A stretch of 64,000 nt of DNA, from positions 38,521-102,520 of the forward strand of contig JAUIIA010000007.1 of the NCBI GenBank assembly GCA_030432025.1. Direction: 5' to 3'. The stretch's first letter is position 1. The number at the start of each line of letters is the position of its first letter. This stretch comes from Alphaproteobacteria bacterium. Its GTDB lineage: Bacteria; Pseudomonadota; Alphaproteobacteria; Micavibrionales; Micavibrionaceae. Shown piece by piece: positions 17,602-25,442 of this stretch. The notes under the pieces are model-generated. The model searched no databases and was not told the origin of the DNA. It was given only the letters and a program-made list of their open reading frames with translations. The translations under genes and the position numbers were made by a program.

Positions 17602-18297
17602 ATGGCCGAAGATTTATTTACTAGGGGTTTGCGCGGTCTTGCAAACGCTATTTCAGGAAATGTTGATTATCGCGATAGCGATATAGTAATTCCACTGGAT
17701 GTGGGTGGAGACCCTGAATCCGGTGACGCATACGTGTATGTGGGTAAGGACGGGGAAGGCGAGATCAGAACCGTTGACCCTGAAAAGCTAGAAGTTGCAC
17801 AGGAAAATGGCCTCGGGAATTTCATGTCCGTGCGGGACCTATCCGGTCCGGGCTCTGAGGCTTTTGCCGCACAAGTAGCCGAACGTGCTGCGAGTTTGAT
17901 TATGGACCACCTGCCGCGCAATCATGATGGCACGATTTCATATTTACCTTACGATGTGGGTGAAGACGATGTAGGGGTGCCTAAAAGCCTAGCGGAGTTA
18001 GAGCCTATGTTGCGCGAAGCTCGTGATAGTTTCGTGCCATCCGACCACCCGATGACAGGCGAAAAGCATAGTGACCCTGAACGACAAGCAGCACATGAGG
18101 CCGAATTGAGAGGCTGGGCGGAGATGAACCGAACATTGGACGATATTCGTCTGGTTGAAGACATGCCGACCTATAAGGCGGACTTGGCAACTGAATCTGA
18201 ATCTACTCTGAGTTATCACGGCAACGAGCTGGTGCAGAGCGAGCTGAACTACGAGCTACCCGAAGCTCCTAGTGCGGACGTGCAGTACACTCGATAA
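17602..18297 (+). CDS. Hypothetical protein, 231 residues
   Basis: A convincing gene: ATG with GAGGGTG 6 bases upstream and its own terminator. The product is acidic and soluble with no signal peptide or membrane helix. It begins MAEDLFTRGLRGLANAIS and has a central segment AFAAQVAERAASLIMDHLPRN. I do not recognise a family. It stands alone between leuC and rplS. Confidence 0.7.
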   Translation: MAEDLFTRGLRGLANAISGNVDYRDSDIVIPLDVGGDPESGDAYVYVGKDGEGEIRTVDPEKLEVAQENGLGNFMSVRDLSGPGSEAFAAQVAERAASLIMDHLPRNHDGTISYLPYDVGEDDVGVPKSLAELEPMLREARDSFVPSDHPMTGEKHSDPERQAAHEAELRGWAEMNRTLDDIRLVEDMPTYKADLATESESTLSYHGNELVQSELNYELPEAPSADVQYTR

Positions 18298-18320
18298 GAG
18301 ATTAACAGCCACAAGAACGA

Positions 18321-18348
18321 AAAAAGCCCGCTTAACAGCGGGCTTTTT
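18321..18348. terminator. Bidirectional rho-independent terminator
   Basis: AAAAAGCCCGC (18321-18331) pairs with GCGGGCTTTTT (18338-18348). T-runs on both strands serve the convergent 17602 gene and rplS. Confidence 0.88.
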
Positions 18349-18381
18349 GCATGAATTCTTTGTTTTTTACGAAGAGGCTTA

Positions 18382-18960
18382 TTACTCAGCAGGTGCTTCA
18401 GCTTCTGCCGCTGCTGCATCAGCCTCTGCCTTAGCGGCGGCTTTTTCAGCTTCTTTAGCGGCTTTCTTCGCGGCGACAACCTCGTCATTCTTCTTACGGG
18501 CTTCTGCGCGCTTAGCTTCTTTAGCAGCTTTCTTCTGTGCCTTAATCTGCGTCTTGGTCAGCTCTTTTGTGCTTTCATCGACTTCGTTGTCGATACCGTG
18601 ACCGGATGTACGCTCGGCGATACGTGCTGACTTACCGCGACGATCACGAAGGTAGTAAAGCTTGGCACGACGAACGGAACCTTTGCGGACAACTTCGATT
18701 GTGTCGATACGTGAACTCCACAATGGGAATGTACGCTCTACACCTTCGCCGAAGCTGATCTTACGCACTGTGAAGTTTGCGTTCACGCCGGAGCCTGTAC
18801 GGGCAATACATACGCCTTCGTAAGCCTGGATACGCTCACGCGTACCTTCTTTAACACGAACGCTGACTTTGATTGTGTCACCTGGGCCGAATTCCGGAAT
18901 GGATTTCGCTTCTTGTAATTTTGCGAGGGTTTTCGCCTCGAATTTTTGTAATGTATTCAT
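18382..18960 (-). CDS. rplS: 50S ribosomal protein L19 with long C-terminal extension
   Basis: Residues 1-120 are canonical L19 ([58 protein letters not shown]), a 50S protein at the 30S interface. The total of 192 residues exceeds the usual 115-130. From about residue 130 a Lys/Ala/Glu-rich tail ([15 protein letters not shown] and similar) continues to the end and is probably helical or disordered. It is the last gene of the rpsP-rimM-trmD-rplS block, with a 141-base gap after trmD. Confidence 0.96.
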   Translation of the reverse strand: MNTLQKFEAKTLAKLQEAKSIPEFGPGDTIKVSVRVKEGTRERIQAYEGVCIARTGSGVNANFTVRKISFGEGVERTFPLWSSRIDTIEVVRKGSVRRAKLYYLRDRRGKSARIAERTSGHGIDNEVDESTKELTKTQIKAQKKAAKEAKRAEARKKNDEVVAAKKAAKEAEKAAAKAEADAAAAEAEAPAE

Positions 18961-19101
18961 CTTCTTGTTCCCTTTTCTTCAATCCCGAAATCAACTCTAA
19001 AGTTGGCGGATTGCTTATCTTTTTACGGGGTTAATCCAAAATGTATGCGGTTTATACGCATATACCACGGGAATTACAAGAAAAACTTGAGCTTAAAAGC
19101 G

Positions 19102-19800
19102 TCATTTTTTCAGCAAATCAGGGCGGCGGCGGCGAGTCAGGTCGACGGATTGCTTCTCTCGCCATTGCTGTATCTTTTCATGGTGCCCTGACTGCAGGAT
19201 TTCCGGCACGGGGTGAGCTTCTCCGTCCTCCGCCGTCCATGTTGCCGGACGCGTATAATGTGGATATTCCAGCAGACCACCCGTATTCGCCCCGAATGTT
19301 TCATTATCGGCCGTATTATCATTACCCATCACACCGGGAAGCAGGCGAATACACGCATCCATAAGGATGAGAGCGGCTGGTTCCCCGCCGGATAGCACAT
19401 AATCGCCGATACTGACCTCTTCGAAGCCGTAAGCGTCCAGAACACGCTGATCTACGCCTTCATACCGTCCGCATAGCAGGGTGAGGGCGGGCATCTCGAC
19501 CATTTCCTTCACTTTGGCTTGCGTTAACGGTGTTCCGCGCGGGGATAAATAGATCTTGTGACCGGGGTTGTCGATCGATAGCAGGGCCTTTTCAATGATA
19601 TCGGCGCGCATAACCATGCCGGCACCGCCACCATAGGGCGTATCATCAACGGATTTATGAACATCTTCGGTAAAATCACGGATATTAACCGCATTATATG
19701 CCCAATCTCCCCGTTCCAGAGCTTTTCCCGCCAATGAATGCCCCAAAACACCGGGAAACATCTCGGGGAAGAGGGTGAGTAAGTTAATCGTCCAGCTCAT
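19102..19800 (-). CDS. trmD: tRNA (guanine-N1-)-methyltransferase
   Basis: Methylates G37 of tRNAs reading CNN codons, preventing frameshifting. The SPOUT-knot motifs are clear: TLFPEMFPG, PYGGGAGMVM, LLCGRYEGVDQRV, IGDYVLSGGEPAAL and the C-terminal YTRPATW. It is 232 residues, normal size. Its start overlaps the end of the small DUF2007 gene by 17 bases. Confidence 0.97.
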   Translation of the reverse strand: MSWTINLLTLFPEMFPGVLGHSLAGKALERGDWAYNAVNIRDFTEDVHKSVDDTPYGGGAGMVMRADIIEKALLSIDNPGHKIYLSPRGTPLTQAKVKEMVEMPALTLLCGRYEGVDQRVLDAYGFEEVSIGDYVLSGGEPAALILMDACIRLLPGVMGNDNTADNETFGANTGGLLEYPHYTRPATWTAEDGEAHPVPEILQSGHHEKIQQWREKQSVDLTRRRRPDLLKK

Positions 19801-20014
19801 TTTGTACCTGTATTAGAACGTTTCTGGCGGCTTCGAGGTCGTCTTTTAACACCATAACCCGTGCGTTTGTAATCCCCAAGCCTACACCTAGACCGGCCGG
19901 ATGGTCATCCAGAACAAATGCGGGAATGCCTTCGGCCTCCAAGGCGCTTTTGATGACGTGGGCGGGGCCCGCGGACAGCGTTTTGGTCAGTAACGTTAAC
20001 CCCTGATTAGTCAA
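19784..20014 (-). CDS. DUF2007-like small protein between rimM and trmD
   Basis: A TTG at 20014 with GAGG about 7 bases upstream gives 76 residues; longer in-frame starts run back into rimM and are less likely. The segment SAGPAHVIKSALEAEGIPAFVLDD followed by V-x-V-x-x-x-D-x-x-x-A is typical of the DUF2007 'putative signal transducing protein' fold. It overlaps rimM by 8 bases and trmD by 17, so it is translated within the operon. The function is unknown. Confidence 0.7.
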   Translation of the reverse strand: MTNQGLTLLTKTLSAGPAHVIKSALEAEGIPAFVLDDHPAGLGVGLGITNARVMVLKDDLEAARNVLIQVQNELDD

Positions 20015-20492
20015 GGAAAGCCTCGTAATCTTGGATGGTGATTTGTTCGCCCACCTCGGGTACGTACTGCTCAAGGAAGGGTAGCAGCAATTCTTTGCCG
20101 TTTTTCATGCGGATTTCGAGTAATTCACCGGCACCATAATCGGGAACATCCCTCACTATACCGATTTCATCCCCTTGGCTGTCCACAACCGTTAAACCGA
20201 TTAAATCCTCGACATAGTACGTGTCTTCATCCTCAACTTCGCTCAAAGCTTCTCGGTGTACGTGCAGCTCGGTTCCCTTAAGCTTTTCAATGTCTTCACG
20301 GATGTGTACGCCCTTTATGGTCGCCAACATGTGTTTGCCATTGCTATTTTTGAGGGTGATGTCGAATTCTATGACCTGCTCCAGCAGGCTCATATCTTCG
20401 CAGTAGGGGTGGATTTTGGCCAATCCCTTAACGCCATGCGCTCCGGCAATCTTGCCGACACATACCGTTTTTTGGGATTGACCTTGATCCAT
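20007..20492 (-). CDS. rimM: 16S rRNA processing protein RimM
   Basis: The 161-residue protein has the RimM N-domain (VGKIAGAHGVKGLAKIHPY) and a PRC-barrel C-domain (DLIGLTVVDSQGDEIGIV, LLPFLEQYVPEV). It helps 30S head maturation by binding S19. It lies 12 bases after rpsP in the standard operon. Confidence 0.95.
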   Translation of the reverse strand: MDQGQSQKTVCVGKIAGAHGVKGLAKIHPYCEDMSLLEQVIEFDITLKNSNGKHMLATIKGVHIREDIEKLKGTELHVHREALSEVEDEDTYYVEDLIGLTVVDSQGDEIGIVRDVPDYGAGELLEIRMKNGKELLLPFLEQYVPEVGEQITIQDYEAFLD

Positions 20493-20504
20493 AGGACAAA
20501 AGCC

Positions 20505-21035
20505 TTATTCGGCAGGCTTTTCTTCTTCTTTAGACTCTTCAGCCGCAGCTTCTTCAGCTGGAGCTTCTTCAGTCTTTTCTTCCGCAGGCGCTTCAGCAGC
20601 TTCAGCGGGAGCTTCTTCTTCAGCTGGTGCAGCGGCAGCAGCTTCGGCTGCGGCCTTAGCGGCTTCTTCAGCTTCTTTTGCAGCTTCTTCAGCAGCTTTA
20701 CGCTTTTCTTCCTTATCCGCTTTCATCTGCAGTGTCTTCTCAGACGGAGCAGACTTGTTCGGGCGGTTAGGCTGCTCTGGCATGTCGATAATGCCGGCTT
20801 TACCAAGGAAAATCGCAACACGCTCGGAAGGTTGTGCACCTTGGTCGAGCCAGTATTTGATGCGGTCTTCAATCAACTGAACACGATTTTCATCGTTGTC
20901 GTTCAAAAGCGGGTTATACGTACCCAAACGTTCGATGTAGCGACCGTCGCGTGGCATACGCTTGTCCGCTACTACGATGCGGTAAAATGGGCGGGCCTTA
21001 CGTCCGCCGCGGGATAGTCTCATTGCAAGTGCCAT
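20505..21035 (-). CDS. rpsP: 30S ribosomal protein S16 with Ala/Glu-rich extension
   Basis: The first 85 residues are canonical S16 ([54 protein letters not shown]), needed for 30S assembly. The total of 176 residues is about twice the usual length. From about residue 100 the tail is nearly all Ala, Glu and Lys, acidic in its second half. rplS in the same operon also has a tail. AGGAG precedes the start. Confidence 0.96.
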   Translation of the reverse strand: MALAMRLSRGGRKARPFYRIVVADKRMPRDGRYIERLGTYNPLLNDNDENRVQLIEDRIKYWLDQGAQPSERVAIFLGKAGIIDMPEQPNRPNKSAPSEKTLQMKADKEEKRKAAEEAAKEAEEAAKAAAEAAAAAPAEEEAPAEAAEAPAEEKTEEAPAEEAAAEESKEEEKPAE

Positions 21036-21074
21036 AGTTTTTCTCCTTTAGATCAATTAGTGCTTACAAACTGT

Positions 21075-22634
21075 TTATCGCTTCTTCTTTTTCTTGCGAT
21101 CTTTTTTCTTGCCACCATGTGTTGGCAAGGAACCTAAATCGGGGCCGCCAAGGCCACCTAAACCGGGTAGGCCGCCGCCCTGTGCAAACGGGTTGGGGCC
21201 AAGTGCGCCGCCGCTGCCCTGAATATCGGCCATGTCTTTGGCCAATGCGTCAGGATCCATGGATTGCGCCATCATTTCCATTTCGTCGGCTTTGCCGCCC
21301 ATCAAATCTTTCATCATGCCCATCATCTTGCCCGTGCCCATTTTGCGCATCTTCTTCATCATGGTCTGCATCTGTTTGAGCTGCTTGGCGAGCTTGTTGA
21401 TGTCCTGCACGGATGTGCCTGAACCCGCGGCAATACGCTTTTTACGCTTGGCGTTCAACAGGTCGGGCTTTTCACGCTCTTCCTTGGTCATAGAAAAGAT
21501 GATCGCTTCCTGACGCTTGACGAAGGAGTCATCCAGACCTGCTTCGGCGATTTTATCCTGCATACCTGACAGGCCGGGCATCATCTTCATCATCGTGCCC
21601 ATGCCGCCCATTTTGCTCATTTGCTGCATCTGGGTCAGCAGGTCGTTGTAATCGAACTGGCCTTTCTTGAATTTGGCAGCCATTTTCTGCGCGTCTTCGG
21701 CGTCGACTGTTTCCACAGCCTTTTCCACCAAAGAAACCACATCCCCCATACCCAGAATGCGGCCCGCAATACGGTCGGGGTGGAAGGTTTCGATTTCATC
21801 CCATTTTTCCCCGACACCAATCAGCTTGATCGGCTTGCCTGTAACGGCCTTCATGGACATCGCCGCACCGCCGCGTGCATCACCGTCTACACGGGTCAGC
21901 ATGATACCCGACAGGCCAACGGCCTCATCAAAGGCTGTCGCTGTTTGCACCGCGTCCTGACCGGTCATAGCGTCGGCAACGAGCAGGGTTTCAATAGGGT
22001 TGGATGCTTTTTTGACGGCTTTAACCTCGTCCATCATCGTTTCATCGATAGACAAGCGGCCCGCCGTATCGAGCATGACAAGGTCGTAACCCTCTTTGCG
22101 GGCGGTATCGAGTGCACGTTTAGTAATATCGACGGGTTTCTGGCCTTCAACAATATCCAGTGTAGCAACGCCTGTTTGCTCACCAAGCTGGGCCAGCTGT
22201 TCTTGCGCGGCAGGGCGGTAAACGTCCAAAGAGGCCATCAGGACCTTCTTCTTCTGTTTTTCGCTCAGCATACGGGCGATTTTCGCCGTTGATGTCGTTT
22301 TACCCGAACCTTGCAAACCCACCATGAGGTAGACGGAAGGCGGGGAAGAGAATTTAAGTTCGTCCGCTTCGGACCCCAGCATGTTGACCAATTCGTCATG
22401 GACGATCTTGATGACTTGCTGTGCGGGGTTTACGCCGCGGATCACGTCCTGACCGACGGCTTTATCTTTAATCTGGGCGATGAAGTCTTTAACAACGGGC
22501 AGGGCAACGTCAGCTTCAAGCAAAGCGATGCGGATTTCGCGGGAAACCGCCATCACATCGTTTTCGCTCAGAGAGCCTTTGCCTCTGAGTTTTGAAAATA
22601 CGCCGCCAAGCTTTTCGCTCAAACTATCAAACAT
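21075..22634 (-). CDS. ffh: Signal recognition particle GTPase Ffh
   Basis: The 519-residue protein binds 4.5S RNA and signal peptides and delivers ribosomes to FtsY. The N domain is followed by the G domain with GLQGSGKTTSTAKIA, DVYRPAA, DTAGR, and the TRVDGDARGG loop. A Met-rich M domain follows. The C-terminus after about residue 455 is a Gly/Pro-rich linker ending in a Lys-rich cluster, longer than in E. coli (453 residues). The partner ftsY is at 25443. It is the first gene of the rpsP operon direction. Confidence 0.97.
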   Translation of the reverse strand: MFDSLSEKLGGVFSKLRGKGSLSENDVMAVSREIRIALLEADVALPVVKDFIAQIKDKAVGQDVIRGVNPAQQVIKIVHDELVNMLGSEADELKFSSPPSVYLMVGLQGSGKTTSTAKIARMLSEKQKKKVLMASLDVYRPAAQEQLAQLGEQTGVATLDIVEGQKPVDITKRALDTARKEGYDLVMLDTAGRLSIDETMMDEVKAVKKASNPIETLLVADAMTGQDAVQTATAFDEAVGLSGIMLTRVDGDARGGAAMSMKAVTGKPIKLIGVGEKWDEIETFHPDRIAGRILGMGDVVSLVEKAVETVDAEDAQKMAAKFKKGQFDYNDLLTQMQQMSKMGGMGTMMKMMPGLSGMQDKIAEAGLDDSFVKRQEAIIFSMTKEEREKPDLLNAKRKKRIAAGSGTSVQDINKLAKQLKQMQTMMKKMRKMGTGKMMGMMKDLMGGKADEMEMMAQSMDPDALAKDMADIQGSGGALGPNPFAQGGGLPGLGGLGGPDLGSLPTHGGKKKDRKKKKKR

Positions 22635-22699
22635 TTAAAATCCGTAGTTAATAAACTAAATTAGCCCCAGTGAGCGTTCGCGCCGACTAGGGGGTACCT

Positions 22700-22743
22700 G
22701 CACCTCGAAAGTGCGTGGGCACTGACAAATAGCCATGTCAGTG
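22700..22743. other. Two consecutive hairpins in the ffh-dapF intergenic region
   Basis: GCAC at 22700-22703 pairs with GTGC at 22711-22714. Then CACTGAC at 22720-22726 pairs exactly with GTCAGTG at 22737-22743. They lie between divergent ffh and dapF, upstream of the dapF duplication. There is no T-run, so they are more likely regulatory or a small structured RNA than a terminator. Confidence 0.35.
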
Positions 22744-22811
22744 AAATTTGAGTGGAAACTATGCAAAACGCCCTATATTGTCAAGGACTTTAAGGAGAAG
22801 GCGAACACCGC

Positions 22812-22910
22812 ATGAAATTTAGAAAAATGCACGGGTGCAAAGCAAATCGAAGATTTGTTTGCCTCTTTAGAATAGGGCCGTGCATTTTGAGCACGGAGTT
22901 AGCAGGATAA
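22812..22910 (+). CDS. Possible 32-residue leader ORF in front of dapF
   Basis: The first copy of the dapF start opens an ORF of 32 codons beginning MKFRKMHG and ending at TAA 22908-22910, four bases before the true dapF ATG. AAGGAG at 22792-22797 could serve it, though 14 bases is a long spacing. It is Cys-rich (three) and unlike DapF after residue 8. It may be translated by accident or may couple translation into dapF. Confidence 0.35.
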   Translation: MKFRKMHGCKANRRFVCLFRIGPCILSTELAG

Positions 22911-22937
22911 GGCTATGAAATTTAGAAAAATGCACGG
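22812..22937 (+). repeat. 23-base direct repeat of the dapF start flanking a nested palindrome
   Basis: Bases 22812-22834 and 22915-22937 are identical over 23 bases, including the ATG and first seven codons of dapF. The 80-base spacer contains an 11-base inverted copy of the repeat end (22878-22888 pairing with 22824-22834). Inside that is a second hairpin (22837-22848 with 22852-22862). It looks like a palindromic insertion with target duplication, or a replication/assembly rearrangement. Confidence 0.85.
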
Positions 22938-23688
22938 ACTAGGCAATGACTTTGTGATTATAGATTCCCGCAAAGAATCTGTAGCCCTTACGCCTGCGCA
23001 AATTCAGCATATTTGCGACCGCAACTTTGGTGTTGGATGTGATCTGTTGACCGTGCTGGAGCCTTCGGACGATGCCGATATATTTGCGCGCTTCTACAAT
23101 GCGGATGGCTCGGAAAGCGCGGCATGCGGAAATGCGACCCGTTGCGTGGCCGACATTATCATGAATGAAACGGGTAAGGACGAATGTATCCTCGAGACGG
23201 GCCGCGGTATGTTGCCTTGTACGCGTGCGGCCAACGATATGGTCACCGTGGATATGGGGGAACCCGTAAGCTTTGAGCAACTGGATTTGAGCGAAGGCGG
23301 TTTGAGCGCCCCTTATGGTGTAGATATGGGTAACCCGCATTGCGTCTTTTTTGTCGAATCTCTTGGGGATATCCCTGTGGAAGACATAGGGCGTACGGTT
23401 GAGCATAACCCGATTTTCCCCAATAGAACCAACGTCGAATTTGTGGAAGTGTTCAGTGACACTAAAATGCGTCAGCGTACATGGGAACGCGGCGTTGGCG
23501 TGACACTGGCCTGTGGTTCGGGCGCATGCGCCGTGGCTGTAGCAGGTTTCAAAAGCGGCAAAACGGCCAATAATGTCGAAATAGAACTCGACGGCGGTTC
23601 CTTATTCCTCGAAATCCGTGAGGACGACGGTCATGTCCTTATGACCGGTCCGTATACCTATGTTTTTGACGGTGTACTGACACTCTAG
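22915..23688 (+). CDS. dapF: Diaminopimelate epimerase
   Basis: Converts LL- to meso-diaminopimelate for lysine and peptidoglycan. The start MKFRKMHGLGNDFVIID is the conserved family start. The two catalytic cysteines are in SAACGNATRC and LACGSGACA. It is 257 residues, slightly short but complete. An AGGA about 8 bases before the ATG lies inside the leader ORF. The upstream region carries the duplication described separately. It is divergent from ffh. Confidence 0.96.
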   Translation: MKFRKMHGLGNDFVIIDSRKESVALTPAQIQHICDRNFGVGCDLLTVLEPSDDADIFARFYNADGSESAACGNATRCVADIIMNETGKDECILETGRGMLPCTRAANDMVTVDMGEPVSFEQLDLSEGGLSAPYGVDMGNPHCVFFVESLGDIPVEDIGRTVEHNPIFPNRTNVEFVEVFSDTKMRQRTWERGVGVTLACGSGACAVAVAGFKSGKTANNVEIELDGGSLFLEIREDDGHVLMTGPYTYVFDGVLTL

Positions 23689-23690
23689 AT

Positions 23691-24077
23691 TTATGTTTGG
23701 TCGGCAGAGGGCGTGTCAGGCGGGATTTCGTCCTCATCCTGTTGTGTTGCAGCCAGCTGTATCTTTTCATACAATCTGTCCCTGCCTGTATGAGAGTATT
23801 TGTACCCCAGATATTTCAGCGGATTTCCCCCCGCATGGGTCCACGCTTTTGTGTTCATATCCCATGCATGAATAATACTGGGGGTGTCAGGGTCCTCGGG
23901 CTTGCCCGGCCAAGTGTAGGCATCCAGCAAAACAGTGGCCACAACACCATAGGCCGCGACTTCACCCCACGCGCGGCGCTTAAGGGAGCGTTCTTGCCGC
24001 GCTGTATGGCTGGATTTGCCAAACAGGGCAGGCATTTCACCGCGCAGGTATACTTTTTTTTCTCGACGCAGGGCCAT
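23691..24077 (-). CDS. Hypothetical protein, 128 residues
   Basis: This small gene is convergent with dapF, with only 2 bases between the stops. The product has a basic N-terminus, one weak hydrophobic segment (EVAAYGVVATVLLDAY) and an acidic tail. No family is recognised and no ribosome-binding site is obvious. Its compact fit between dapF and mtaB is the main support. Confidence 0.5.
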   Translation of the reverse strand: MALRREKKVYLRGEMPALFGKSSHTARQERSLKRRAWGEVAAYGVVATVLLDAYTWPGKPEDPDTPSIIHAWDMNTKAWTHAGGNPLKYLGYKYSHTGRDRLYEKIQLAATQQDEDEIPPDTPSADQT

Positions 24078-24173
24078 AATATGAATACTGCTACACTGAT
24101 TTTGTTGATTTAAGCGCAGGAATAGAGCAAAACTGCGCGCAACGCAATTATTTTATGGAAATGATGGGATCGC

Positions 24174-25424
24174 ATGAGTAAGGACCCTGAAATCGTTACC
24201 TTCGGATGCCGCCTCAACACTTACGAGTCTGAGGTGATGAAAAAGCATGCCGCCGATGCGGGCATGAAAGATGCGATCATTTTCAACACATGCGCGGTAA
24301 CCAAGGAAGCCGAAAGACAGGCTCGGCAAGCGATACGTAAGGCCCGCCGTGAAAACCCGAATGCCAAAATCATCGTTACGGGCTGCGCATCCCAGATTGA
24401 TCCACAAGGTTACGCACAGATGGGCGAGATCGACCAGATTATAGGTAACGATCTGAAATTAAAGGCAGAAACATGGGGTGTCCGCCACAATGACCGTGTT
24501 TTGGTCAATGATATTATGTCGGTTACCGAAACGGCTAGTCACTTAATTGAAGGTTTTGATGACAAGACCCGTGCATTCCTGCAGGTGCAGAACGGGTGTG
24601 ACCACCGCTGTACGTTCTGCATAATCCCCTATGGCCGCGGCCCTTCGCGATCCGTACCTATCGGCGTAATTGCCGAACAGGTACGCACATTGGTGGAGCA
24701 GGGGTATAAGGAAGTCGTGTTCACAGGGGTAGATGTCACGTCTTACGGCCCTGATTTACCGGGCAACCCGACATTCGGGCAGATGATCCGCCGTGTGCTG
24801 GCGTTGGTGCCTGAATTGCCGCGCTTGCGGCTTTCGTCGCTCGATCCTGTAGAGATCGACGAGGATTTATGGCGTTTAATAGCAGAAGAGCCACGTTTGA
24901 TGCCGCATCTGCACTTGTCCCTGCAGGCGGGCGATGATTTGATCCTTAAGCGCATGAAAAGGCGGCATTTGCGCGCCGATGCGATTGAAATGTGCCAAAA
25001 GGCGCGTGATTTACGCCCTGAAATGGAGTTTGGCGCTGATATTATCACTGGTTTCCCGACGGAAACTGAGGAGATGTTCCAAAATACGCTCGCATGCGTA
25101 GAGGAATGCGACCTGACCTATCTGCATGTATTCCCGTACTCGGAACGAGAGGGCACACCTGCCGCCCGCATCCCCGATCAGGTGCCCGTACCGGAGCGTA
25201 AAGAACGAGCCAAGCGTCTTCGTGATCTCGGTCAAAAACAGCATAAAAAAATGCTGAAGCGCCATGTGAATAAAACTGTGGATGTTATTGTTGAAAAAGA
25301 TAATTTTGGCCGCGCGGAAACGTTCGCGCCCGTTTCCGTGAATGCTGAGTTATCCACAGGCACGTTGGCCCGTCTCAAACTGACTTCTATAAATGGTGAC
25401 AAGCTCCTTGGCGTGGCTGTGTGA
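24174..25424 (+). CDS. mtaB: tRNA t6A37 methylthiotransferase MtaB
   Basis: Radical-SAM enzyme that thiomethylates t6A37 to ms2t6A in tRNAs reading ANN codons. The N-terminal cluster cysteines are C12, C40 and C71. The radical-SAM motif CDHRCTFC has C142, C146 and C149. A TRAM-like C-terminus follows. It is 416 residues, normal. The start FGCRLNTYESE distinguishes MtaB from MiaB and RimO. It is followed 18 bases later by ftsY. Confidence 0.93.
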   Translation: MSKDPEIVTFGCRLNTYESEVMKKHAADAGMKDAIIFNTCAVTKEAERQARQAIRKARRENPNAKIIVTGCASQIDPQGYAQMGEIDQIIGNDLKLKAETWGVRHNDRVLVNDIMSVTETASHLIEGFDDKTRAFLQVQNGCDHRCTFCIIPYGRGPSRSVPIGVIAEQVRTLVEQGYKEVVFTGVDVTSYGPDLPGNPTFGQMIRRVLALVPELPRLRLSSLDPVEIDEDLWRLIAEEPRLMPHLHLSLQAGDDLILKRMKRRHLRADAIEMCQKARDLRPEMEFGADIITGFPTETEEMFQNTLACVEECDLTYLHVFPYSEREGTPAARIPDQVPVPERKERAKRLRDLGQKQHKKMLKRHVNKTVDVIVEKDNFGRAETFAPVSVNAELSTGTLARLKLTSINGDKLLGVAV

Positions 25425-25442
25425 TCTGATATAGTCAGCCCC

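Noticed and set aside
20256..21017. Long + strand open frame over rimM and rpsP
   Set aside because: It is antisense to two clear ribosomal genes; its Phe/Ser-rich composition is the mirror of the Ala/Glu-rich S16 tail.
21621..22292. Long + strand open frame over ffh
   Set aside because: Antisense to a certain ffh coding region; no ribosome-binding site or family signature.
22680..22745. Possible 4.5S/SRP RNA next to ffh
   Set aside because: The conserved SRP RNA tetraloop and bulge sequence are absent.
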